Origin: Bradyrhizobium diazoefficiens
Lineage (GTDB): Bacteria > Pseudomonadota > Alphaproteobacteria > Rhizobiales > Xanthobacteraceae
NCBI RefSeq assembly: GCF_016616425.1
Contig: NZ_CP067101.1
Location: forward strand, 5,580,001-5,644,000
Direction of reading: 5' to 3'
DNA: 64,000 nt
Positions within the stretch are counted from its first letter, which is position 1. Every line of letters starts with the position of its first letter. The position numbers and the translations under genes were made by a program. Under the pieces are notes generated by a model. The model searched no databases. It had not been told where the DNA came from and saw nothing but the letters and a program-made list of their open reading frames with translations. Positions 56,305-64,000 of this stretch are shown here, in pieces.

Positions 56305-56716
56305 TAAGAAAGTGCTCGGGTGCCCAGGGGGCGCGCATGCGTCCATTCAGGCAGGGCTGCACTAACGCCCAGATCCGGGCGCGCTCGAAACTCGTGACAG
56401 GTCGCTTGCAATCGGGATTGCGCTTGCGCGCATCATCTTCGTCTGCGCAATCGAAGCCACCATTTGCGCTTCGATTTCCAGAGCTGCCTCCGGTCGCGAA
56501 CGGCCCTTTGCCACCGGATCCGCCGCCACCGCCGGATGTCCCTCCGGCACGCGATGATCCGGCAGAGCCGCCTGGCCGGCGCAATTTCCGTGGCCCCCGA
56601 CTCCCTGGCGCACCTCGCCCGCCATTGTGCGATTTCGAGTTGCGCCCATAATTTAATATGATTAAATTTCTATTTAACTCGGCCGCGCAACGTCTCGACT
56701 AAAATGGATTATTGCG
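56305..56716. other. Intergenic region
   Basis: About 410 bases. Open frames on both strands are Pro/Gly/Arg-rich and unconvincing. A short AT-rich patch at 56650-56690 probably holds the promoter of the next gene. Confidence 0.4.
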
Positions 56717-56968
56717 ATGCCACTGCAATTCCACCGGTCCGTCCAAGACATGGAGATCTGGAGCGCGAGCAGCGGTGGCTTCTCGTTCGTGATCAGTTTC
56801 GGAAGCCCCAGAGGTTCCGGCTTTCACGGACGCTCCGGCTACTTGGCGAGCTGGCGTCCGCTCCACAAGAACCAAGCCGCAATCAAGATTGGCGGCTCGC
56901 CCTTTCGAACATTAGCCGAGGCGGAAGGGGCCTGCCGCAACATGATTGAGCATCTGGCGCGACGATAG
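56717..56968 (+). CDS. Small hypothetical protein
   Basis: 83 residues (MPLQFHRSVQDMEIWSASSG), Gly/Ser-rich centre and helical end EAEGACRNMIEHLARR. Start ATG 56717; ATG 56750 possible. Balanced composition and an upstream AT-rich promoter region support it. Unknown function. Confidence 0.58.
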   Translation: MPLQFHRSVQDMEIWSASSGGFSFVISFGSPRGSGFHGRSGYLASWRPLHKNQAAIKIGGSPFRTLAEAEGACRNMIEHLARR

Positions 56969-56992
56969 CCCACGCTGCACCAGACCTCCTCG

Positions 56993-57682
56993 TCATTTCA
57001 CGCTGGCCGGATCCTGGTCCAGCAGATCGGGGGGATCCAGCTCATATGGCGCCGCATGCAGGTCGTTTCGCGAAATCGCCAATGCCGCGAGAACCGTACG
57101 ATTGCTGATATCGAGCTTCTCGAAGATGTGATGAAGGTGGACTTTGATCGTACCGTCGGCAATGCTCAAGCGACGCCCAATCTCCTTGTTCGATAGCCCC
57201 TCCGACACGAGTCGCATGATCTGGCGCTCCCGGTCCGTCAGTTGCGTCAAGGGCTTCTCACCGGCGCGGGACTCCCCGTTGACCTGTCCGGTGCCGGGCG
57301 AGGCCGCTGCTTGGCCGCGGGCAGCCTTCCGCAGGGTCGCGATCAGAATCTCCGGATTCGCGTCCTTTGCGAGGACGATGCAGGCGCCGTGCAAGGCCAA
57401 CCTTTGCAACGCACTGTCGCCCGCGACACCGGCGAAGAAGATTATCGGGGTACCGGGGCATGCAGCGTTGGCACGTGCGAGGATCTGCCGTCGGCTGACA
57501 TCGGGCAGTGCAGCATCGACGAGCGCGATGTCCGGCACCAGAAATCGGATTGCCTTGAGGCAGCTTGCACCATCGCTGCAAGACGCAACGATCGTAAAAT
57601 CACGCTGTGTCGCAAGAACGCTCCTGATGCCTTGCAAGACGATCGGGTGTCGATCCGCGATGACAGTTCTGATGCGGCGCAT
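56993..57682 (-). CDS. NarL/FixJ-type response regulator
   Basis: 229 residues from MRRIRTVIADRHPIVLQGIR. Receiver domain with ADRH in the acidic pocket (one Asp replaced by Arg), phospho-acceptor Asp in ALVDAALPD and Lys in LAKDANPE. LuxR-type HTH at the C-terminus (LTDRERQIMRLVSEGLSNKE, IGRRLSIADGTIKVHLHHIF). No histidine kinase is nearby, so the partner is unlinked. Confidence 0.88.
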   Translation of the reverse strand: MRRIRTVIADRHPIVLQGIRSVLATQRDFTIVASCSDGASCLKAIRFLVPDIALVDAALPDVSRRQILARANAACPGTPIIFFAGVAGDSALQRLALHGACIVLAKDANPEILIATLRKAARGQAAASPGTGQVNGESRAGEKPLTQLTDRERQIMRLVSEGLSNKEIGRRLSIADGTIKVHLHHIFEKLDISNRTVLAALAISRNDLHAAPYELDPPDLLDQDPASVK

Positions 57683-57772
57683 GCTTCCCTTGCCCTGTGC
57701 TTCCCTTGCCCTGTTGCTACCGCCCGTGCAGCCGTTTATTCTGACAATCTCCTTTTGAGACGCGCGAAGCAT

Positions 57773-58303
57773 AACCAGTCAGCCCGGCCAAAATGTCGTA
57801 CAGCCTTAAGTCCACGTAGCGACAACGCTCGATGGGCGCACACTACGTTACCGTAAACTCGCCCAGAGAATGCGTGCAGCACCGTAGCAATGCGATGCTG
57901 CACGCAAAATTCAAAATTGCGAATTCCTCGACGAAAGCGACATCGCTAACGCCTGATAGATTCTCCCCCGAAAATCTCCAGAGAATGTCATCGGTGCTCT
58001 GGTCGGCTGCCTTGTTATTATGGTCCAATATCGAACTTTACCGGGGGCAGGTATTACGAACGATATATAGGGACATTGACGATTCAAATCTAACATTCGA
58101 CGAAGTTTCAATGAGACGAGGCCATTTGAAAAAGCCTCGTCTTCCGGGGAGGGAGGGGCAAAAAGTATTACTATTCGTCGAGGCGAGGACTGGTAATCAC
58201 CGATGAAAAACCTGTCACCGAAGTTGGAGCTGCATTTCTCATCGATTCAGCAACTTCAATGAGCGGTCACAGGCCTCATCGTTGGCAATGAGTAGGTGGT
58301 CAC
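57773..58303. other. Relatively AT-rich intergenic region
   Basis: About 530 bases, noticeably more AT-rich than the surroundings. A 124-codon plus-strand frame (57832-58206) has no recognisable domain and mixed composition and was not called. Contains the hairpin at 58114-58142. Confidence 0.4.
58114..58142. terminator. Hairpin, terminator-like
   Basis: AGACGAGGC - CATTTGAAAAA - GCCTCGTCT, perfect 9-bp stem. No T-run follows on either strand, so intrinsic termination is uncertain. Confidence 0.4.
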
Positions 58304-58480
58304 ATGTATTCTTCCGCTGTTTTGCGTCAAACCCAGCAGGCTCTCATCGTTCAATTCACCGAATTGCAGAACCTACGTAGTCGCGTGTTGAAGGCCGAGC
58401 AGCGATTGCTTGCGCCCAGGCGACGAGTCCGCGGGCGGAGGGCCCGCCCACTCGGTCGGAGGCATGAGCCCAACCGGTAG
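58304..58480 (+). CDS. Small basic coiled-coil protein
   Basis: 58 residues from ATG 58304. LRQTQQALIVQFTELQNLRS is a helical heptad stretch, followed by a very Arg-rich tail (PRRRVRGRRARPLGRRHEPN). AGGTGG just upstream. Lies 118 bases before the H-NS gene and could be a small nucleic-acid-binding protein. Confidence 0.48.
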   Translation: MYSSAVLRQTQQALIVQFTELQNLRSRVLKAEQRLLAPRRRVRGRRARPLGRRHEPNR

Positions 58481-58598
58481 CACCAAGGACTGCGCTGCAC
58501 ACTGACGCCGCCACGCGCCCGGATCGCGCTTGCCCGACCCCGGTTTGACCTGATAATCCCCTCCTGTTTCGGTTCGGAAGTAGCTGGGGACGGCTTCC

Positions 58599-58943
58599 AT
58601 GGGGAAAGACGACTGGGCAAGCGTGACCACGGCCGAGCTGTGGCGGCTTTATGATGAGGTCACGGCTGTTCTTGGTCGCAGGATGGCCGCGGAAAAAGCC
58701 AAGCTCGAAGAGCGGCTTCGCAGGATCGAGGGGATGGCCGCTCCGACCCAGAACAAGGAACGTCCGCGCCGTCCCTACCCCCCGGTGTTGCCTAAATACC
58801 AGAACCCGAAGAATCCGTCCGAAACTTGGTCCGGTCGTGGCAAGCAGCCCCGATGGCTGAAGGTGCAGCTTCGAGCCGGTAAGAAGCTGCACGATCTGCT
58901 GATTGACCGTGCGTCTGGGCAAAGGCGTCGCCGGACCGGCTGA
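58599..58943 (+). CDS. H-NS family nucleoid protein
   Basis: 114 residues. N-terminal oligomerisation helices (AELWRLYDEVTAVLGRRMAA, EKAKLEERLRRIEGMA), a Pro/Lys linker, then the H-NS DNA-binding motif YQNPKNPSETWSGRGKQPRW. Binds AT-rich DNA and silences acquired genes; AT-rich pockets lie on both sides. Preceded by a short basic protein gene. Confidence 0.92.
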   Translation: MGKDDWASVTTAELWRLYDEVTAVLGRRMAAEKAKLEERLRRIEGMAAPTQNKERPRRPYPPVLPKYQNPKNPSETWSGRGKQPRWLKVQLRAGKKLHDLLIDRASGQRRRRTG

Positions 58944-59033
58944 GCCGGCTATGTTTGATTGGCGTTCGTGTCACCAATGGCCAGCCTTTTCACCAACGGC
59001 CAGCCATTTTTCTTTGCGACTAGGCTCTTACCT

Positions 59034-59255
59034 TCAACGGTTGTCATCCGGTTTCCCATTGGGACTGCCGTCATTTCCGCCGTTGCCGAAGCCGTTGTTG
59101 CCATGCACAATTCGGCCGCCGGAACTCGCGATTGCAGCAGAGGTCAGAGAGGTGGATAGCAACAGCGTTACAGTCGGAGGGGTAACGACGGCAAATTTTC
59201 CGCAGTTCTTCAAGAACTCACGACGATCATCGCCTTCTGCATCGAGATGGGTCAT
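59034..59255 (-). CDS. Small exported Gly/Asn-rich peptide with Tat-like leader
   Basis: 73 residues from MTHLDAEGDDRREFLKNCGK. Leader: DDRREFLKNCGKFAVVTPPT then VTLLLSTSLTSAAIASSGG. The tail NNGFGNGGNDGSPNGKPDDN is short and Gly/Asn/Asp/Pro-rich. I recognise a family of such proteins in alphaproteobacteria; role unknown. Divergent from the 2OG oxygenase with an AT-rich gap. Confidence 0.72.
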   Translation of the reverse strand: MTHLDAEGDDRREFLKNCGKFAVVTPPTVTLLLSTSLTSAAIASSGGRIVHGNNGFGNGGNDGSPNGKPDDNR

Positions 59256-59496
59256 CTGGCTCGTCCTGCTATAATTCCAGCCCGTCTTCAAGGTAGGCCG
59301 CAATTTATCGCAACTCAAATTAAATCTGTTAATAGCGCGATCTAATTTCCCGGCTAGCGATCACAATTTAGTTCGGGCTTGTCGGCATCTCATTAATTCG
59401 ACATTCCTGTCGCAGCAAACTTCAAATGCCGCGAGCTTGCTTAAACTATTTATTTTGACATTTAATGTTCAGCCGATTAATAATGGCATTTAATTT

Positions 59497-60393
59497 ATGA
59501 GATCGGCGGACTTGGAGGCGAACTCCAAGCACGACAGCCCGGAGTCTGCGGAATTGCAGGTCGATTTCCAGCTTCACTCGTTGAGCGGCCTCCTTGCCCG
59601 AGCCATCGCCCTGCGCGCTGAATACGCAGCTGCAAAACCTTGGCCGCACATTGTCGTTCATGACGCCTTTCCCGAGAGGCTCCTGGACATGGTCGCGACC
59701 GAATGCGCAGCTCTCCAGGAAACCCGCCTGGTCACCACGAACAACGATCGGCTGGTAAAGCAAGAGGCGTCGGACGCTTTGGGGCCAGCCACCCAGCACC
59801 TGCTGAACCTGGTGGATAGTGCTCGCTTCCGAGAGTTTATATCGACAATCACCGGCATTCGCGATCTTCTTTCCGATCCGACGCACAAGTTTGCGGGAGT
59901 GCATCGCACGCCTCCAGGGGGCTTCACGAAGATTCACCGTGATTTCGAGGTTCACCCGACCACCGGACTGTTCCACAGGGTCAATCTACTGATCTATCTC
60001 AATCGGGATTGGCCCGAAGCTTACGGCGGCAGTCTTGAATTGTGGCCTGCGGACATGTCAGCGCTCGGATGCCGTATCTTCCCGCGGTTCAATACCATGA
60101 TCCTCTGGGAGACTCACGGCGCCACCCTCCACGGACTTCCGGATCCGGTCACCTGCCCGCCTGGTCGAATGCGCCTTTCGGTCGCATCCTATTACTACAC
60201 GAGGACGCGCCGCGTCGCTGCATCGGGCGAACGCCGCGTGCGGTATTGGGCCGCGCGGCCCGGTGAAGATCAATGCATCGAGCGGATGAGTTGGCAGGAT
60301 CACCTGCGCGCGCTCATACCCGATCCGGTCTACAATGTGCTCCGAGCGGCGCGCGATCGGATGGCCAAAGCGCGCCGGCCGAAAACACCATGA
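59497..60393 (+). CDS. 2-oxoglutarate/Fe(II)-dependent oxygenase
   Basis: 298 residues. HRDFEVHP supplies the His-x-Asp metal pair; ATLHGLPDPV supplies the distal His; the Arg in GRMRLSVASYYY should bind 2-oxoglutarate. Resembles the prolyl-4-hydroxylase-type 2OG oxygenases often found in surface-polysaccharide loci. First of three plus-strand genes (gap of 34 bases to the next). Substrate unknown. Confidence 0.85.
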   Translation: MRSADLEANSKHDSPESAELQVDFQLHSLSGLLARAIALRAEYAAAKPWPHIVVHDAFPERLLDMVATECAALQETRLVTTNNDRLVKQEASDALGPATQHLLNLVDSARFREFISTITGIRDLLSDPTHKFAGVHRTPPGGFTKIHRDFEVHPTTGLFHRVNLLIYLNRDWPEAYGGSLELWPADMSALGCRIFPRFNTMILWETHGATLHGLPDPVTCPPGRMRLSVASYYYTRTRRVAASGERRVRYWAARPGEDQCIERMSWQDHLRALIPDPVYNVLRAARDRMAKARRPKTP

Positions 60394-60427
60394 AGCCGGC
60401 GTCTTCCGGCAACAGCGGGATCAATCA

Positions 60428-61492
60428 ATGACCGGGACCGGAACATCGGTCGCGCAATTGCGATCTGGCGATGCGGATACGAGAGCACCTCGCAGGCCAG
60501 GCTTCTCACCTGTGCGACTGCGCATGCTGATGAAGCTCGCCGTCGCTGAAACGGGACTGGACATGTCGGGAATGACTGTGCTGACCGAAGCCGCGACTGG
60601 CGCTTATGCCGTGACCCCAGTCCTCGCTGCAATGGCCGGAGCCAAGCACGTCTACGCGTTCACAAGGTCTGGCCGCCATGGGACTGTGTCCGATGCCAGA
60701 CGGGAGACTTTGGAGCTCGCGGCCCCCCTTGGCCTCGCTGATCGCATCGAGATTCTGGAGAGGCTCAGTCCTGAGGTGCTTCACAACGTCGACATCGTTA
60801 CCAACAGTGGCCACCTTCGTCCGCTTACAGCGGAGCTGATCGCCCAGCTACACGGCGATGCCGTGATTGCCTTGATGTTCGAGGCCTGGGAGTTTCGTCG
60901 CGGGGACCTGGATATCGAAGCGTGCGCACGGCGCAAAATCCCGGTGGTCGGCGTCAACGAGCGACACCCCGCCGTCAATGTCTTCTCATTCCTTGGCCCG
61001 CTCGCCGTAAAGCAGCTGCACGACTGCGGTCTGGCGGTAGTCGGCAACGAAATCGGTCTGCTCTGCGACAATGACTTCCTCGCCCCGCTGCACACCGGGC
61101 TGGCAAGGCTGGGGGCGAACGTCAAGACGTTCCACAGCGTTGCGGCGGTCCATCCCGGCGCATGGGATGCCCTTGTTGTCGCCTTGCAGCCAGCGGCCAC
61201 GCCGCGCATCGGCCATGCGGAGGCTGCTCATCTGGCCGCATGCGCGCCCGCCGGCGCCGTTGTGGTGCAGTTCTGGGGCGACATCGATCGAGCGGTGCTG
61301 GCCGCCAATGGTCTTGCGGTCTGGCCCACACAATCTGTCGGAAAGGGCCATATGGGCACTCTGCTGTCGGAGATCGGGCCCGAGCCGATCGTTCGATTGC
61401 AGACTGGCGGCCTGCGCGCGGCCGAATGGGTTCGTCGCGGCGGTGCCGTTACACAAGATGGTTTCGCCCAGCTCGTACCATGGCAGGGGTGA
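60428..61492 (+). CDS. Rossmann-fold protein of unknown function
   Basis: 354 residues from ATG 60428. Two nucleotide-binding-like halves: first about 45-130 (TVLTEAATGAYAVTPVLAAM, VTNSGHLRPLTAELI) and a second at about 200-300 (LAVVGNEIGLLCDNDFLAPL, AVVVQFWGDID). The layout recalls NAD-binding folds of the adenosylhomocysteinase type, without the catalytic motifs. Between the oxygenase and formyltransferase genes, one base before the latter. No reaction can be assigned. Confidence 0.72.
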   Translation: MTGTGTSVAQLRSGDADTRAPRRPGFSPVRLRMLMKLAVAETGLDMSGMTVLTEAATGAYAVTPVLAAMAGAKHVYAFTRSGRHGTVSDARRETLELAAPLGLADRIEILERLSPEVLHNVDIVTNSGHLRPLTAELIAQLHGDAVIALMFEAWEFRRGDLDIEACARRKIPVVGVNERHPAVNVFSFLGPLAVKQLHDCGLAVVGNEIGLLCDNDFLAPLHTGLARLGANVKTFHSVAAVHPGAWDALVVALQPAATPRIGHAEAAHLAACAPAGAVVVQFWGDIDRAVLAANGLAVWPTQSVGKGHMGTLLSEIGPEPIVRLQTGGLRAAEWVRRGGAVTQDGFAQLVPWQG

Positions 61493-61493
61493 C

Positions 61494-62537
61494 ATGACGG
61501 AGCGGCTGCAGCCCGATGTCGTGCTCCTGGCAGACGGACCGACAGGCTTCACGGCGCTTCGCTCATTGGCTGCGCGGTGCCGCGTGGCCCAGATTTTCCG
61601 GAAACCGGGCCAGCCCGACGCGAGCGCGTTGATGGCATTTGCGAACAATCGCGGCATCCCGGTCGCGGAACTGCAGGAATTGACCCAGCTTCAGAAGGTG
61701 ATTGCGGACGCACGCCCGGCGGCTGTTGTGATTTCTTCGTTCGATCGGATCATCCCGCCGCACATCCTTGCGTTGTGTAGCTTCGTCAACGTGCATTATT
61801 CGCTTCTGCCGCATTATCGCGGCCGCGCCAACGTCAATTGGGCAATTATCAACGGCGAGACGACTGCCGGGATCAGCATTCACCTTGTGATCCCGGAGCT
61901 TGATGGCGGCAATCTGCTGTTTCAGCAGGCCATCCCGATCGGCGCGAACGACACGGTGACCTCGCTCTACGAGCGCCTCAACGCGATTCAGGAACGTGAG
62001 CTCGGCGGCGTCGTCGTACGAACGATCGCTGGCTACAAAGGTACGTCTCAAAATACCGACCATGCTTCATATGGCTGCGCCCGGGTTCCGGAAGATGGAG
62101 AGATAGACTGGCGGCAGCCTACCGATAGCATCGATCGGCTGATCCGCGGCTTAACGCCGCCATTTCCTGGTGCCTTCACCTACCTTGACGGGCAGCGGCT
62201 CATCATCGCCAACGCGTCCCCGCGCCTCGATGCTCCCCGCTACATCGGCCGCATACCAGGCCGGATCGTGGGCCGGTCACCTTCCGAAGGCTGGGTGGAT
62301 GTGCTGACTGGCGATGGCGTCCTACGCATGTTCAGCGTCCTTCCTCCCAACGCCGAGCAGCCATATGCTGCCGCCTCCGTCATCGGATCGACACGAGCCA
62401 CACTGGGGCTGTCCCGCCTCGATCTTCTCCGCCGGATCGTCGCGCTTGAAGACAGGCTCGCTTCGCTCGAGCAACTCAAATGCGCTCACGAGGCAGCGAC
62501 GGTTCTGGCCCGGGAAGGCTCAGGCCTCCAGCGCTAA
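61494..62537 (+). CDS. Formyltransferase (Fmt/ArnA-type fold)
   Basis: 347 residues. NVHYSLLPHYRGRANVNWAI carries the N-x-H and SLLPxYRG of N10-formyltetrahydrofolate formyltransferases; the Asp in ELDGGNLLFQQ completes the triad. The C-terminus adds a methionyl-tRNA-formyltransferase-like beta domain and a coiled coil. Not a housekeeping Fmt by context; more likely formylates an aminosugar nucleotide or other small amine in the local pathway. Confidence 0.85.
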   Translation: MTERLQPDVVLLADGPTGFTALRSLAARCRVAQIFRKPGQPDASALMAFANNRGIPVAELQELTQLQKVIADARPAAVVISSFDRIIPPHILALCSFVNVHYSLLPHYRGRANVNWAIINGETTAGISIHLVIPELDGGNLLFQQAIPIGANDTVTSLYERLNAIQERELGGVVVRTIAGYKGTSQNTDHASYGCARVPEDGEIDWRQPTDSIDRLIRGLTPPFPGAFTYLDGQRLIIANASPRLDAPRYIGRIPGRIVGRSPSEGWVDVLTGDGVLRMFSVLPPNAEQPYAAASVIGSTRATLGLSRLDLLRRIVALEDRLASLEQLKCAHEAATVLAREGSGLQR

Positions 62538-62800
62538 AATGCCTCACGACCCGTGTCCTAGATTATATTTTATAAAATAAATAAATTGATAAATGGACGA
62601 CAATTGAATAAGGGCAGAGACCGTGCGCAAAGAGCCGTAGCGGCCATGGTATTGCCGTGAGAAGGATTTGGAATAGCGCGAAGTCCTGATCGGGTGGAAT
62701 ACCGGGGCCTCCTCAGTGCACTCGGAAGAAGCCTCTCGTATCCGCAGCAGGGGGCGGCAATTTAAGGCCAAGTAATCGCGCGCGGTAGGACGGATATCAA

Positions 62801-62998
62801 ATGCAAGATGAGCTACTCGTCATTCTGGGAGCCGAAGCCACGATACTTGCGTCCGTGGCGGCGATGACCCTCTACGCCAAACGAATGGACGTCCTGAGCG
62901 GACGGTCGTTCGAGCGATCTGTCGCCTCGCCCGCCGACAACGGGCCCCGGTCGCTCCGTCGAACGCCGCGCGATTTAATATGGTTGCTCAGGAGGTAG
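62801..62998 (+). CDS. Possible small membrane protein
   Basis: 65 residues, MQDELLVILGAEATILASVA then AMTLYAKRMDVL, one short hydrophobic N-terminus, basic tail. AGGA about 14 bases upstream, AT-rich region before it. Weak. Confidence 0.38.
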   Translation: MQDELLVILGAEATILASVAAMTLYAKRMDVLSGRSFERSVASPADNGPRSLRRTPRDLIWLLRR

Positions 62999-63162
62999 GG
63001 CCACCTCGCTGCGTTCGCCCCGCCAAATCTCTTGCGGCGACCTGACGTAACCAGAACCAGACCGCAGACTCCGTCCCGGCTCGTGACACACTTTCGTCGG
63101 TCGGGTATGCCCGCCGCTGATGGTCCAGAGGACCGGCCCTGCTTTCCGAGGCTGGTCGCAAC

Positions 63163-63188
63163 GCTGACGCCCGTGGATAGGCGTCAGC
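63163..63188. terminator. Stem-loop downstream of the HlyD gene
   Basis: GCTGACGCC - CGTGGATA - GGCGTCAGC, a perfect 9-bp stem, 43 bases past the HlyD stop on its strand. No U-run, so only a possible transcript end. Confidence 0.45.
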
Positions 63189-63230
63189 ACCCGATGCAGG
63201 CAGTCGAGCGCCGCTATCTTTCGCGAAGCC

Positions 63231-64000
63231 TCAGCGCTCCTTAAATGCACGCTCCGCCTGATCGTGCAGCGGCTTGAGCAGGTAGGACAGCGCGGTCCGA
63301 CCTGCCGTCTTGATGAAGACCTCGACCGGCATGCCTGGCAGCAGCTTGGCCGAGCCGAGCTTCGCCAGCTCTTCCGGCTTCAGCAAGACGCGGCCCGTGT
63401 AGTAACTCGTGCCGGCGCGCTGATCCTGCGTGATATCCGCCGAGACCATGCTGACCTCTCCGTCGATCTCCGGCGTGGTCTTCTGGTTGAACGCGGCGAA
63501 ACGCATTGTCGCGGTCTGGCCCACATAGACCTGGTCGATATCGCGCGGTGCGATCTTGACCTCGACCGCGAGCGAGTCCGCGTCCGGCACGATCAGCATG
63601 ATTTGCTCGCCGGGAGAGATGACACCTCCGACCGTGTGGACGCTAAGCTCGTGGACGCGGCCGGATTGTGGTGCCTTGATATCAATTCGATTTAGCTGGT
63701 CGACCGCCGCAGTTTTGCGCTCGCTCAGTTCGGCCAGTTTCGAGCGCGTTTCGATCAGATCCTTGCCCACCTCCGTCCGCAGATCCTGGTCGACCTGAAT
63801 GACCTGAAGCCCGATTTCGGAGATCTTGCCCTTCGACTGGGCAATCATTCCTGCGAGCTGGCTGCGCTCGCCTTCGATACGGGCGGAGTCGCGCTCGAGG
63901 GAATTGAGCCGCGTGATCGGCACCAGATTCTTCTGCCAGAGGCTGCGCACGCCCTCGAGCTCCTGGTGGATGAATTCAAGCTCCTTCTGCTTGGCCTCGG
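63231..64000 (-). CDS. HlyD-family type I secretion adaptor, N-terminus beyond window
   Basis: Periplasmic adaptor linking an inner-membrane ABC exporter to TolC. 256 residues visible, running off the right edge. Coiled-coil hairpin (ERDSARIEGERSQLAGMIAQ, DLIETRSKLAELSERKTAAV), lipoyl-type halves (DIKAPQSGRVHELSVHTVGG) and a beta-barrel end (LLPGMPVEVFIKTAGRTALS). The C-terminal end LLKPLHDQAERAFKE is typical of the PrsE/HlyD T1SS group. Its ABC partner should lie just outside. Confidence 0.9.
   Translation of the reverse strand, partial: EAKQKELEFIHQELEGVRSLWQKNLVPITRLNSLERDSARIEGERSQLAGMIAQSKGKISEIGLQVIQVDQDLRTEVGKDLIETRSKLAELSERKTAAVDQLNRIDIKAPQSGRVHELSVHTVGGVISPGEQIMLIVPDADSLAVEVKIAPRDIDQVYVGQTATMRFAAFNQKTTPEIDGEVSMVSADITQDQRAGTSYYTGRVLLKPEELAKLGSAKLLPGMPVEVFIKTAGRTALSYLLKPLHDQAERAFKER

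Noticed and set aside
57832..58206. 124-codon plus-strand frame
   Set aside because: No domain or ribosome site, and the sequence holds a terminator-like hairpin; possible but not supportable.
62544..62771. 75-codon minus-strand frame over an AT-rich stretch
   Set aside because: Hydrophobic aromatic tail arises from the AT-rich sequence; no start context.

Overview
The window is high-GC alphaproteobacterial DNA, most likely from Bradyrhizobium or a close Nitrobacteraceae relative. The basis is the HutF-type histidine pathway, the H-NS/phasin/small-protein repertoire, and the dispersed palindromic repeats; this is a judgement by resemblance, with no database search. Apart from the two edge genes the genes look intact, and a few short stretches hold decayed genes. 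I saw no rRNA, tRNA, CRISPR array, transposase or phage gene.

Layout. (1) 1-5.7 kb: a truncated periplasmic PQQ alcohol dehydrogenase, a Rieske protein, a group III truncated haemoglobin, a 3-hydroxybutyryl-CoA dehydrogenase, and a tungstate-type ABC permease and binding protein in convergent orientation with no ATPase beside them. (2) 6-18 kb: a repeat-rich protein of unknown function and a histidine-utilisation locus. hutIHU is divergent from hutF-hutC around a perfect 20-bp palindrome, and hutFC is followed by a TauT/NitT-type ABC importer and an M20-family amidohydrolase. (3) 18-19.1 kb: no convincing genes, but three palindromic repeat elements and a longer probable dispersed repeat. (4) 19-25.7 kb: MFS transporter, MsrA, a BisC-type molybdoenzyme, small proteins and a decayed DUF892 gene.

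(5) 25.7-41 kb is the most unusual part. Seven tightly packed minus-strand genes encode a pentahaem cytochrome, an outer-membrane beta-barrel candidate, a membrane-anchored FAD/NAD(P)/[2Fe-2S] reductase, a tetrahaem cytochrome, a protein with two cyclic-nucleotide-binding domains fused to a four-cluster ferredoxin, a four-histidine cytochrome b, and a 1113-residue decahaem cytochrome with a cytoplasmic Cys-rich head and periplasmic TPRs. They are flanked by a Crp/Fnr regulator and a CcmI-like cytochrome c maturation protein with a triplicated C-terminal module. Together they look like a trans-envelope electron conduit linking NAD(P)H and/or quinone to periplasmic and possibly extracellular haems. 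(6) 41-52.3 kb: a membrane-bound formate dehydrogenase (fdhABC) with its Tat peptide, an HTH-TorD chaperone fusion, DUF3306/DUF3305/DUF6352/DUF6505 proteins, a lipoate-ligase-like protein and a divergent polyferredoxin. Formate is therefore a plausible electron source for area 5.

(7) 52.3-58.6 kb: small proteins, decayed fragments, a second Crp/Fnr regulator, a phasin and a NarL-type regulator. (8) 58.6-64 kb: an H-NS protein, a small exported Gly/Asn-rich peptide, a 2OG-Fe(II) oxygenase, a Rossmann-type protein of unknown function, a formyltransferase and a truncated type I secretion HlyD adaptor. This may be a surface-molecule or modified-peptide locus.
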